The notes under the pieces are model-generated. The model ran no database searches. It was not told where the DNA came from and worked only from the letters and a program-made list of their open reading frames with translations. Positions 24,085-35,900 of a DNA stretch of 64,000 bases are shown piece after piece. A program made the position numbers and the translations under genes. The stretch comes from Notospermus geniculatus (Eukaryota; Nemertea; Pilidiophora; Heteronemertea; Lineidae): positions 132,418-196,417 of the forward strand of contig NMRB01000778.1 of NCBI GenBank assembly GCA_002633025.1, in the 5' to 3' direction. The first letter of the stretch is position 1. Each line of letters starts with the position of its first letter.

Positions 24085-24147
24085 CGTTACATAGAATTCA
24101 CCACCGTGAAGCCATTGTTAACCGGCGTTTTCGTATACCGTATACNC
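24085..24147. mobile_element. Truncated copy of the GTATACGAAAACGCC MITE
   Basis: It shares GTTAACCGGCGTTTTCGTAT and ACCGTATAC with the complete MITE at 39836-39965. It ends in TATACN: the single undetermined base at 24146 falls exactly in the palindromic end. Confidence 0.6.
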
Positions 24148-24329
24148 CTGAAACCCCAAAGATTTAATTCTGACGACGTGTGAAGGAGAGGAAATTTCAT
24201 CAGGATTTATTAGAGACAAAAGTGAATCCGAACCTTTTCGTCCGCAAGTTCACTGCGAGGAGACAACATGGGATGTGTAAGTTGACCTTTCCCCTCGTTT
24301 TCCTCCTTTATTTCTCACGTTTATTTACC

Positions 24330-24700
24330 TCAAGAGTGGCGCAGCGGTGGTTGAGCTTCGGACGCATGACCGGGAGGACACGAGTTCGATTCCCAGCCGA
24401 GTTGCCACTTTGTATGCTCAACTGGTCTGAAACAATTATCCAACAAGCACAAAAAACGACACACAAGATGGTAGTAAACATAAGTCGCCTCCAAATCTTG
24501 CAAATTTTCGACCCCAACCGGGGTCTTCCTCAGGCACTTTCTAGTTGAGATCACTCACTTCTGCGATCTCAACTAGAAAGTGCCTGAGGGGGTCGAAAAT
24601 TTGCAAGATTTGGAGACGACTTTATGTTTACTACGGAATGAGCCCTTGAGTTCCCCAGAAAGTATCTGGAGAGACTCTGGGGTCATGTGAAGACTGTTTC
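24330..24700 (+). mobile_element. tRNA-derived SINE, split by a hairpin element
   Basis: The head has an A box (GAGTGGCGCAGCGGTGG) and B box (GAGTTCGATTCCC). The tail (GAATGAGCCCTTGAGTTCCC through CTGGAGAGACTCTGGGG, 24638-24690) matches the tails of the SINEs at 41690, 43890, 56520 and 58546. Between head and tail lies the 24471-24635 hairpin, so this copy is a composite. Confidence 0.7.
24471..24635. repeat. Hairpin element inside the SINE
   Basis: The left arm (GTAGTAAACATAAGTCGCCT through CTAGTTGAGATC) is inverted on the right. The right arm lacks about 10 bp of the CCCCAACCGGGG core, leaving an asymmetrical bulge. It is related to the 22392 hairpin by its ends and core. Confidence 0.7.
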
Positions 24701-24722
24701 ACTTAGTTTTCTCGTGTTGCAG

Positions 24723-25934
24723 GGATCCAGTATTGAGGTGTCGCCCAGGAACAGCCCTGTACCCCGACCTACAGGACACCAACAACAACGGCAAAATAGC
24801 GATCACTCTCTCGGGAAACATCCCGAGACTCAAAACGGTAACGTGACACACGAGGAGAGAAGGAGTTCAAGTAGTCACAGCGTGCGGAGTGAACACAGCG
24901 TCAAGAGCCACCACAGTAGGAAGAGCGGACGTAGTGTCCATAGTCACCACAGCGTCCATAGTAACCACAGTCGTCGCAGTGTGAAGAGCCAGGGAAGCCA
25001 CCACAGTGCAACACGAAGTCAACACAGTGTTGGAGTCGAAGAGGACAATACGACCGCCCCAGAGAGCGAAACTTTTCAACAAGACAATGACGAAAACTTA
25101 GCGGTAACTGCGCAAAGTGAGACGGTTGCCCTTGACAACCAGAGCCACCACAGTGATGGTGTTACACAAGACTGTGTCCAGGACAACCAGAGTCATCACA
25201 GTGTTAGTGTCGCTCAGGACAACGTTGCCGTGGATACTCAAAGTCATCACAGTTTTGGTGATAGTCGGGTTGCCCAGGACAACCAGAGTCATCATAGTGT
25301 TGGTGTAACGGATGACAATGGGGTTGCAGAGGACAACCAGAGTCATCACAGTGTTAGTGTTGCTCGTACTCAGAGTCATCACAGTGTTGGTGTGACGGAT
25401 TACATTGGGATTGCCCAGGACAACCAGAGCCATCGCAGTTTTGGCGTGACGGAGGATAGTGGGGTTGCCCAGGACAACCAGAGTCACCGCAGTGTTGGTG
25501 TCATGGAGGAGAGTGGGGTTGCCCAGGACAACCAAAGTCACCGCAGTGTTGGTGTCATGGAGGAGAGTGGGGTTGCCCAGGACAACCAGAGTCACCGCAG
25601 TGTTGGTGTCATGGAGGAGAGTGGGGTTGCCCAGGACAACCAAAGTCACCGCAGTGTTGGTGTCATGGATGACAGTGGGGTTGCCCTGGACAACCTGAGC
25701 CATCGCAGTGTTCGCGTGGCGGATGATAGTGGGGTTGCCCAGGACAACCAAAGTCATCACAGTGTTCGCATGGCGGATGATAGTGGGGTTGCCCAGGACA
25801 ACCAGAGTCGGCACAGTGTTGGTGTGACGGAAAATGAAGGTGTCACTGAAACAGAAAATGGCGCCAACCAAGAGGAGATTCAGAGCCCTCGTGATGACGG
25901 GGAAAATGAAGACATTGAGGGGATGTATGAATAA
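24723..25934 (+). CDS. 3'-terminal exon of a Ser/His-rich repeat protein
   Basis: The acceptor (gtgttgcag) ends at 24722; 403 codons run to TGA at 25932-25934, and a candidate AATAAA overlaps the stop. The first ~50 residues are Pro/Gln-rich. Next comes a Ser/His/Arg block of repeated HS pairs (SHHSRKSGRSVHSHHSVHSN). Then about 14 copies of an 18-residue unit with the core QDNQSH(H/R)SVGV follow, alternating with acidic links. No known domain is recognised; it should be disordered, and His-rich repeats could bind metal (inference). An upstream phase-0 exon is needed; candidates are 150-221 or the CAP first exon, neither proven. The frame is chosen because the other two phases soon meet stops. 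Confidence 0.75.
   Translation, partial: GSSIEVSPRNSPVPRPTGHQQQRQNSDHSLGKHPETQNGNVTHEERRSSSSHSVRSEHSVKSHHSRKSGRSVHSHHSVHSNHSRRSVKSQGSHHSATRSQHSVGVEEDNTTAPESETFQQDNDENLAVTAQSETVALDNQSHHSDGVTQDCVQDNQSHHSVSVAQDNVAVDTQSHHSFGDSRVAQDNQSHHSVGVTDDNGVAEDNQSHHSVSVARTQSHHSVGVTDYIGIAQDNQSHRSFGVTEDSGVAQDNQSHRSVGVMEESGVAQDNQSHRSVGVMEESGVAQDNQSHRSVGVMEESGVAQDNQSHRSVGVMDDSGVALDNLSHRSVRVADDSGVAQDNQSHHSVRMADDSGVAQDNQSRHSVGVTENEGVTETENGANQEEIQSPRDDGENEDIEGMYE
25120..25840 (+). repeat. 54-nt coding minisatellite
   Basis: Units carry the core GGGTTGCCCAGGACAACC. Four nearly identical units (about 25468-25680) alternate between CCAGAGTCACC and CCAAAGTCACC, giving a 108-nt higher-order period. As the period is a multiple of three, other frames also stay open, which explains a 257-codon antisense frame (25098-25871). 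Confidence 0.9.
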
Positions 25935-25989
25935 ACATAAAATCTACAAAAAGGCCTACTCAACCTCAGCTTCATGACAAGTAGGCTTA

Positions 25990-26139
25990 AGGCCTGAACC
26001 CACTGTCGCGTTTTGCCGCCGCGGTTTCATCACTGCCCAACAAATCCTTTGTTATTTCTCGGTCCGCTGCCTTTTAACAAAGCATTTTCTGCCGGTGCGT
26101 TTGCCCGCTGCGTGAAAACGCGTCAGTGGGTTCGGGCCT
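25990..26139. mobile_element. 150-bp PIF/Harbinger-like MITE (TTA duplication)
   Basis: The inverted ends AGGCCTGAACCCACTG and CAGTGGGTTCGGGCCT are flanked by TTA at 25987-25989 and 26140-26142. It lies just downstream of the Ser/His-rich gene. Confidence 0.75.
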
Positions 26140-26942
26140 TTACAGGTACTTTTATTTCATGAACGTGGAAAGCATGTTGATGTCCAGGGAACGATGTTGA
26201 ACAGCAGCGACACTCCTCAAACTGAAACCAAGCGCATGCGCATTGCTTGTGCACGTGGCAATCCCAGCGCGTGCTGCCCCGGCAGACGTTGAACCAGTAC
26301 ATCGTCAAACGTGGTCTGTGGGACACTATTTTGGAATGTTGAACAATTTAGACAGGCGAAAATCATGGATTTCTTTGTTCATGCAAGGTGATGGGGACAA
26401 AATTATTTTTCAAAAGTCAGGAGTAAATTATTAAAATTGTCCTTTTTTGTTCTAAATGTATAAATCAAGTGTAAATACAACTTCTTGCACAGAAAAGAAT
26501 TTGGTTCGTCTTTTATATTCGCCAAACAGGGGTGGTGTGAATGGAGATTCTTTCTCCCGGAGATAATGTCCGGGCAACAATGGGTCATGACGTGGTGGAG
26601 GCATCAGCTAACTGCCTCTCTCCGAGTCCAACCCTCTCGTCCACGAATTTCTCCACCCTGTTAGCTTCTGAGCCACTCTCCCCATTATCTTAATCAGGCC
26701 CTAAATCCCTGCCACTGGTGCAAAAGCAAATAAGATCCAAGCGTAGAATGGTATCTTTTTGCGCGCTCTGCCTCAGATACGTTCTCCTCCCACGAGACGT
26801 GGGGTGTCGCCATCTGACGGTGTTTCATTAAACTATACAGTAGCCTGGTGTCTGTCCTCTTGCGGCTCGCGGACAAGGAATCAGTCATGAGACGCAGCTG
26901 GACCACGTGCGTGATGAACTAAGTCGATTTCCCACGATCATA
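26140..26942. other. Intergenic stretch before SMYD
   Basis: This is presumed 3' flank of the Ser/His gene and 5' flank or first intron of SMYD. No TATA box or extra exon was identified with confidence. The SMYD frame stays open upstream of the proposed ATG, so an earlier exon cannot be excluded. Confidence 0.5.
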
Positions 26943-29900
26943 ATGGCTAAATTTAAGCAGAAAAGCATTCTGATGAAGTGTGAACCATTCGTCCACGTTC
27001 TGACATCGAGAAAGAGGGATGTCAGGTGTGAACACTGCTTTCTGAGGTGATTTCATTTTGATGCAATTTTCAATCTGTCACTTTCATGACTTTTCTGTTC
27101 ACCCATTCCAGCAGAACCGTGCAAGCGCCATCCTCATGTCCTTGCACCTGTCAAAAGTGACGACCCGCTCATCTGTCTTTGTAGGCCTAAAAAGAGGTTG
27201 TTAAGGTGTATCTGAAGTGAATAGATACTGGTAGGTGTACATGTCAATATAGGTATACAATGTATAGAATGCTACCCTGGTGGTTTCAGGTATCCCCTGC
27301 CCCGCCCCATCGCGCACCCAGGAGAGATCACAGGTTCTTGTGGTTCGATACTATACTAGGGGACCACAAATCCTTACACACTTCACTGAAAATGTATAGA
27401 AAAACAAAAGGTATGACACTAAGTGTCATACCTTTTGTTTTTCTATACATTTTCAGTGAAGTGTGTAAGGATTTGTGGTCCCCTAGTATAGTATCGAACC
27501 ACAAGAACCTGTGGAGAGATAGGCCTACATCCTGCCCAATCCTGTTGGCCAAATATGGGCAGGGGTTGCGCTAGCCTGAAAAATGTGTTAGCCACTGTGG
27601 CTAACTGACTCTCAATTTTTTTAGCCACATTTTAGTTGTGTTAGCCACTGTGGTGAACCAAGCCCAAAAAATTATTAGTCCACATCTGTTGAGTCTGAGC
27701 CAAAGTCACTGTGAAGCATGGAGGGTGTTGTGAGCAAGACTACTACACATGACTAGAAAGTCTACGGCCTGACCATGTGCTTTTGTTTTGACTGGAAACT
27801 GACCAGGTGGCTTTGTTGTGTTTGGATTTGGACTGTTCCACTTTCAAGTGTAGGGGTTGCAGGAACCTGTTACATTCAGTCTTTGCATCATTAAACATGC
27901 TCAGGTATGTCAATCACCCCTCTGAAATTATGGGCTTTCGCCACAGTGGCGAGGTCTGTTGAAAACATTATCGCCGCCCAGACATTTTTATCGCATTGGC
28001 GAACGTGGCGAACGGCTAGCGCAATCCCTGTATGGGTCTGGCTGCATAGTGGCCACCCTCCTCAGGTGTGTCAGGCATCCCTTGCAAAACTTCTGGCTCC
28101 ACCCTGACTACCAGCCCCCCTCAATCCAGCCCCCAGGCCAGCATCATTCATGGTACCTATTCTTTCAGCAAAGAAAATCTCCAGAGATGCTCAGCTTGTA
28201 AAGTGGTTAAATACTGCAATAGGTCATGTCAGGTAAGGAGATGGCCGTTTATCTTCAGAAATCAATCAGGAAGACAAGTCACTAGGTGGCAGTTTCAAAA
28301 TCTTCACAAACCTATTTGGTGATAGTCTCTCATCTAGATGTACAGTAGAACCTCTCTATTAAGGACACCTCTAGGACTGACAAATGCTGTCCTTAATTGA
28401 GAGGTGTCCTGATTACAGAGGTTGAAATGAATAGAAATGACCAGTTTGGGACTGAACATTGGTGTCCTGATTGGAGAGGTGTCCTCCTGGCAGAGGTGTC
28501 CGTTAAGGGAGGTTCCACTGTAGTTCCTGGACTTATTCTTTTTACAGCGCCAGGGATGGGACGTTCACAAATTAGAATGCAAGTGTCTGCAGAACGTATC
28601 ACCTCATGTCCCAACGGAGAGCGCTCGCATCATGTTCAGGCTGATTATCAAGCACAAGGTTGGCATTCTTGATTTTCCTACTACCGGTACATGTATAACA
28701 TTCCCTTACAGTGGAACCTCTCTATTAAGGACACCATTGGGATTGACAGATACTGTCCTTAATTGAGAGGTGTCCTGATTACAGAGGTCAAAATAAAATA
28801 AAATGACCAGTTTGGTGTCCTTAGTGGTGAGGTGTCCTCCTGGCAGAGGTGTCCACCAAGGGATGTTCCGTGGTATTTCCATACAAAGAACTGATCGTGG
28901 TTCCATTGTTTACCTAAATATTAATTGAAAAATACTCATCTTCTTTCAGAATGGAGAGTTCAAATCTCTTGATAATGCCAAGATCAGATGTTTTGACGAT
29001 TTTCAAGATCGTAAGTCTGAATTTGTCGTAACTGATAAAATCTCTCATAGCTAGCATCAATATCAATCATAAACTTCATTAAGGCTGATTTGGAGAGTCT
29101 GGGGCAATTCCGTACTTGAGCTCATCCTTATTGAGGTTATCCAAAATCTGGGGTAGTGCGTCAGGCACAAGTCTTACTGACTCCTGTGGTCGGAGCCTAG
29201 TGTAGATGGCAGCACCGATGGTAAACCAGAATGCATTGAGATCACCAGGGACAAAGCTGTCTCATATTTCCCTCCAACTCTTTTCAGACTTCAACGAGAT
29301 AAAACAGGATGAGGAGAAATGTCAGCAGTTCATGGAACTACAGCAGACGTTAAAACAATTCACTGAAAACGTGATTGATCTTCCCCCTGTGGAGGTCTTA
29401 TTCATGATATTTGGGAGGGTGAGTGTGTTCGTCTTTTCGTAACCAAATAAGGCCTGTCAGAGTGGTGCAGTGGCATCACTGGCGCCAGTCACCTCTGAGG
29501 TTGTTGATAAATTCTTGATTTCTGAGCTAGAAATGTAGGTGACTGATCTCGTAGCATCTTGTTTTCAGGTGTGTATAAACAGTTTTACCATCACAGATGC
29601 AGAGATGCTGCCAGTAGGTGTCGGAGTTTATCTCAGGTCGGTATGATACGAATGACAGGTTCTGTAGGCCTAGCTGTAGGCCTGGAGAGTAGGCCTAGCA
29701 GAGTTTAAGCAGTTATGAAACATGACATGATGAGTTCCGGATTTGAAGTTTCCTTCAATTAATTGCTATCGTTTGTTTCCAGTGCATCAATATTCGACCA
29801 CTCGTGTGATCCTGATGCTACGGTGACCTTCACCGGGACAACCCTAGAGGTTAGAGCTCTCAGAGACATTCCTCACGGAGACATCTCAAAGGTAGTTGTC

Positions 29901-32900
29901 TGTGATGAGTCCTTGTGATGCTGACACACCATCGGAGACCTAGATTGACTTCTTGCTTATTATCATTTTGTGTGTCAATTTTGTGCTTTTGTGTATCTTG
30001 GATCGGAGACCAAAGATGTTTAATCCATTGTCCCAGCAGTGCATACACAGATGAGGTATCTCAAGTCAAATGTGTAGCAGTGTCACATACGGTCGCATGG
30101 ATGCCTTCTGCTGAGTTCATCTGACGTTCCGGTACCTGTCGCCACTGCTCATTCCCAATCTACTGATCATTGTCACTAATTTAGTCTTCAAAAATGTTAT
30201 TGTGTATGTTTCAGGTGCGCATCAGTTACATTGACCAGTTGGCTCCGAGAGATGAACGACAGGCATCCCTCAAGAGATATTACTTCAGATGTGATTGTGT
30301 CAGATGTAAGGACAAGGAATTGGTAAGTAGACTTCAGCAGTAGTCATTAGATGGCGTTAGGGTGGTTAGGGTTGAAGTTAGAAATAGGGAGAACTGCGTG
30401 AGATGCACTCTCATACCTGCAGTCAACTGTACTGAAAGGAACCATAAGTTTATTTTACAAAACTTTTAGCCAGCTTATTCCTTGGCTAGGCCCCACTTAC
30501 CACCGTCAGCCCGCCTCAAGGATGTTCTACCTAGCAAAACTCCAGAGCCGGTTCGAGAGAAGAAAAGCAAATTGTTTGTAGTTGATACTTTATTTTCTAA
30601 GAGTGAAGAATCCATTCTACCACACTTTCTCTAGGAAATCTAATGCTGTTCATTCTGGTCTTCAATGGTTTCAAACTGACTTGCTATCATAGAAATCTAC
30701 TCAGTCTATAGTGATTTTCTTCAGATACTTTCAACAGATTGAAATTGAACATTTTCTAATTCTACTGAATTGTGCTACAGTACGCAGATGGAAGAGGTAG
30801 TGTGATATTATATTGTTGAATTGTGTAATTATCGAAGTCCTCGTGTTGAGGAGAAGTAAGTTTGAAACCAATTCAAGTTACAACACAACTTAAGTACATC
30901 TCCAAAAACATACGACAACATAATTGCACACATTGCTATGTTCACAACAATGTCTTGAAACACATCCACAGTTTGTGAGACCGATAGTAGTCCGTGTCAT
31001 CAGAAGCACGTCTGGGGGTCATCAGAAGACAGTTACCTACTTGCGGGAGGGGCATGTTGTCATGATGAATATGGGCCCAGGACGGGCTTCTCTTACACGA
31101 GATGATGACAGCCCTTGCATCTCTGTTACTCAAACAATTAGACAGATAAATAAATAAATAGATAAATAAATACATAAATATCTATGCTAGAATCACCATA
31201 AATTAAGCAGTCTTGAATGATAGGATAAATGTGAGGTGGTCTAGGAAAACCCGTCGGATGTCGCATTTGAGGAAAGTGTTAATGGCCTTGGTGAACCCAC
31301 ACATTTCAATAGCTGAAATGTGCTACGTGACAGGTGAACAGTAGCAGATCAATGCACAGGCAAATCTAACAACCTTTGTTGATCATTCAGCGCCTTCCGA
31401 CGGGGTTTTCCTAGACCGCCACACAAATATCAGCCCTTCATGACTATCGCAAGTACAAAGGACGATTTTTGACGATACCAACCAAGAAACACTGAATCTG
31501 ACACATCTGAAATCATCTAACAGTTCTAATAACATAAAACATCTAAAAACAAAAACAGTCATAAATAAATTACATCTCACGCTAACAACACTCTTTCATT
31601 AGTCTTATATGACAGGGAAGGCCCCAAATGTTTTCATCCAGGCAAACCAAGCATACACAGGTTTCGCTCAGAGAAATATCAGAAAATCTGTGAAAAATGA
31701 CTAGAAACATGTATGTATCAAACCAATGAATTTCTGAAAGGGAAATAGGCCTACTTCATCAGCATTTGAAAATGTAACCCTTTCATGGTGCTGCTTGCAC
31801 TTAGTCATGGTTGACAAGACTTGGAATCTGAAAATTCAAGGGTTATTTTGGTTCTACCAAGCACTGGCAGATGGCAGCACTGAATTGTGAGTCCCGTTTT
31901 ACCGGTCAGGCTTGGTTACTTACAGTGCATCAGTATTAATAGATCCTTGATGATATGTGTATATTTTGCATGTTCTTCCACTGGCACATCTTTTACTCAT
32001 CCCTGAGATCATGGCAGGCAGACATCCATGTTTTGTTGCATAGTTGGTAGAGGCGTACTGTGTCGGCATCCGGTTCTGTCAAGGCTAGCAGTCCGGTATC
32101 TGATATTGCCACACCCGTCGGTCCGGTCAGTTCTTTCTTCTCCAAGAGGTTGTGGACTGTTTCGTCGTCTGTGTCTATTATCATCAGCATCCCGTTGGTG
32201 CTGTCAGCGGCGATCACGTACCCATCGCGATGGATGCAGAGACCTTTCAGCGATGCCTTTTCATGCGGCGGTTTGTACTTTGCGACAGCGTCACAACTGC
32301 TTGTGAATTTTGTGATGCAGTTGTCTCCAACGTCGGAGACGTATATGTTGTCATGGCGGTCGATAGCAACGTGGCAGGTACCGTAACAACTGATACCCTT
32401 GTTGTCATGGAGTTTTGACTCGGTTACAAGGATGCCATCACTTGAGAACTTTACTATGGAATTCTTGAAGAAGTCGGTCACAATATATTGTCCGTTCTTG
32501 TCAATGGCGATTCCGCATGGGCAACAGAAGTCGCCGAACTGCTGATACTTCTTACCCCACCTGTCATAAATCTTGACACAACGGTCCATGGCGTCAGTTA
32601 CAACTATCTTCCCGTCGTCTGTCGTAGCGATGGCACGAGGTCTCAACACACCCTCGCCAATCGTACGGACGTAATTCCCCTCGAGATCGTAAATCTGAAG
32701 CCGGTTATTCTCCGTGTCGGTGATAACGAGTTGGCTGTCTGGTAGGAATGCAACGTCGTGTGGGAAGCACTGTTCACCGGTCCAAACATTGGTCGTTGTG
32801 AACTTACACAAGAAGATCAGTTTGCAGCTTTCCAACGGTGACATGGGGGTCGGGGATGAATCCTCATTTGCATTCACGCTCAGATTCACGTTTTCGATCT

Positions 32901-35900
32901 TACCGAGCCGTATAGCTTTTCTTGCAGGGACGAATTTACTTATTTTGACACATTCAGAGAATCCAAAATTGTCAAGACAGTGTTCTTCCAGGACGACGTT
33001 AATCTTTGAACTAAGGTCCTTGTACGTTCGGAGAATCTCGCGTTCATTTTGTCCATCAAGGAGTTGTCGGGTGGAGATGAATAGCTTGTGCAGGGCATCA
33101 TGGTAGCTATCCAAATTGTCCTTCTTCTGACGCATGTTGGTAACGCTCGTGTTGTAGTCAGATTCTAACCTCGCTAACAACAGCGCCTCTCGTTTCCTCA
33201 ATGCCAAGGTCAACTCTTGTGTCCTCATTTTCACCAGGTCTGTCGACTCGGAGAAGATGTTTGCCACCTGGGACTCGATGTCATCAAGGCTGTGCGCAAA
33301 CTGTTTGATTTCTGTCACCTTCTCTTCCAGACATGCCACGCGATCTTTAAGCCCCTCTTTACACTGATTTACCCCTGTCGCCAGGTCGGATATCGCGTGA
33401 CCTGAATGCTCACCAAGGATCGTGCAACAGGAACAGATCGCGGTGCAGCATTCCTGACAGAAATATTGCACAGTCTCCAGGATATGTTTACTGCACGTGA
33501 GATTCAAGTCCGTCACTTGAAGCAAATCAAACTTCCGATGCTTCTTCAAGAGGGCGCTACTGTCATGCTTTACGACGCACCCAGAACACAGATATTTTGT
33601 GCACTCGATGCAGTAGGTTGCCGCCGTGATGTGCCGTTGAGCAAGTTTACAAATGTCGCATTTCTTTTTCGACACATCACGACTTTCCGCCTGCTGGACT
33701 TTCTGCAATAACTCCGATATGCGTGAAACTTTGAAGTCGTTAGGAAATCCTGCTATTCCATTGGACGGAACCATGGTTCGTGTTCGGCATGTCGGACACG
33801 ATATCATATCGTAGAGCGAGAGGGCGCTGTCGACATTCTCGAACCTCTGAGCTTCATACAAACCTTGGAGGCAGGGGGTGCAGAATGTGTGCAAACATGG
33901 CAATGTTTTAGGACTTTGTAACGTATCGTAGCAGATAGAACACTTTAGAAGGTCGTCCAGCTCCTCGTCATGGTGATGGGCACTTGCTTCCAAAACTACA
34001 GCCGTTGCCATAGTGACCAGTTTGTGTTGCTTTGAGCCTGGAAGGATAGAATATGAGGAGAATAAGTTGTCATGGAAACAAATCACAGAATGAGGCTGGA
34101 CTCGTGACTTGTCTCCCGAACAGGAGCGACACTTCATCTTCGACTCCATTGATCTTTTTCCTGTAAAGACAACTTCTAAGCGAGGAAATGTTATGGAAAC
34201 GTCCTTGTAGGCCTGGAAAGTTGAAGCAGAGAGGGAGAGCTAGCAATGTTTTGCCATCAGTTACCGGTAGTCTTACCCACTCCAGTTCGACCACCCGCTG
34301 AGTCACGCTTGTCGCTCATTTTGAAGAGGTGCAAAAAAACATGACCACCCCGTCACGGTTCTTCTGACCTAATCACAAAATGGTGGGAGTTGGATGATTT
34401 GCATGATATTTCCCACACACTGACGGTGCAAAATAGTCAAAGCTATTGATAGTATTATAGCGAGCGCTTCGAACTTCCCTGTGCTTGTCTGTCTGGCTAT
34501 TGTGTCCTGATAGCGAAAATAGAAAGCTGTCTAAAAACAAGTATGTCTGAATGGTGATCATTGATCAGAGCTTCTGGGCAGACTAGGGGGGCCATCATTC
34601 AGATAAACACACTGTTCGTTGGATTCATAATCCCCTGCAGTGTGTGGAGGATTACACTTTGATCAGTGGCCAAAGATTACAACTATGTAACAGTGTTCTA
34701 ATTTATAAAGTATTTGGATTGCGGTTATGTGCTTGAGCAAGCAAGGCACTTCAGAGTAACAAGTGACACCTCTTGTCATTAAACATTTACATCAGCTTTA
34801 AAAGAATGTTAGTAAATGTTATGGGTGTCATGCCATCATTTTCCCAAAGCCTCCAGACCAGACGTGTAATTGAATTGAAGCCATTAAATGATTGTGTAGT
34901 GACAGGTGTATCATATTTTTACCTCACCTTCAGGGCCTGAAGCCAAAGCATTATCGGCCCTGTTAAGTATGGACAAGGTACAAGGCACCACAGTTACTGT
35001 CCCATGCGACAGACGTTGGATAAAGTAATCAAGAAGCAATGAGAAAAGGGTCAAAATGTAAAAAAATGGTGCATATCTCTCTTTGGAAATGATGTCTCAC
35101 TTGAGATCTACAGGGTGGGCCACAGAAAGTGTCCCTCGAACAATAGCATTTCTATTGTTTCGCTATTCTATTGTTTCGCTATTGTTCGAGGGACACTTTC
35201 TCTCACCCACCCTGTAGAGAGAGTGACTGTGCAGAAGAGAATGCGTTGCTACCAAAATACCATATCCAGCTGATGTCCTACCTTGTTCAAGTTATGTTTT
35301 CGTCAAAAAGACATTTTACCTGGTTGTTCGGTCATGCACTTCCTGATGGATGCATGTCATGCGAACTCATCGATCCATTGGTCCTGTAGTGCCAGTGGTC
35401 TGATGTCCACACATATGACATCGTGTAAATCCCGGGATATTGACAGCCCATCTGCCACTACCATGACAACATCGTGTTTGACAGGTACTATATTATTTGT
35501 ACAAAATGACACTGATTGATTTCGCCCTAGGTATTCTGTAATTCACTTATTGCTGACAATAAAATCGATGGTCGTTTACAATTTTCGATGCAGACAAGCA
35601 GGTGATTATGAACGAACGTTTATTAGACATAGGATCAGAATATATCAATCCATTTTGGTGTAGTTCAACACGTTTCTAAGTTAATCAGTGGTCCTATAAT
35701 ATTCACTCCTCTACTTCACCGCACACAAACGATGACAAAGAGAGCGAGCACTAAGAACCTCTGATATTCTCAGGATGATAGCTCAGGTCAACTGCGCACA
35801 TTTTGCAAGTATGTGGTCTGTTCCTCAGTACAGCGATTCTTGGTGTGGTACACCTGCAGCTGCCTTCCACTAGAGTTCTAAAACTTGGTATACAGGTACC

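Larger units (their letters stand above)
18131..24722. other. Transposon-rich interval without host gene
   Basis: No host exon was recognised. In order it holds a long inverted-repeat element with an AAT microsatellite (18740-19312), a CCAGG/TTGGC-rich patch (19805-20020), a 1.35-kb inverted-repeat element (20024-21369), an end fragment of the same class (21600-21750), a hairpin (22392-22604), a MITE relic (24085-24147) and a SINE plus hairpin (24330-24700). Confidence 0.6.

Noticed and set aside
25098-25871. 257-codon antisense open frame over the Ser/His exon
   Set aside because: It is a by-product of the 54-nt periodicity, which keeps all frames open. It has no domain and no start context, and the sense frame has the proper acceptor.
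27260-27574. Two long ORFs on opposite strands with the same peptide
   Set aside because: They are the two readings of a perfect palindrome within an intron.
32028-33711. Several 60-130-codon plus-strand ORFs over the TRIM gene
   Set aside because: They are shadows of the 672-codon minus-strand frame, with no domains.
34012-34149. 46 extra codons at the TRIM 5' end
   Set aside because: A clear splice acceptor lies between them and MATAVVLEAS, so they are probably intron.
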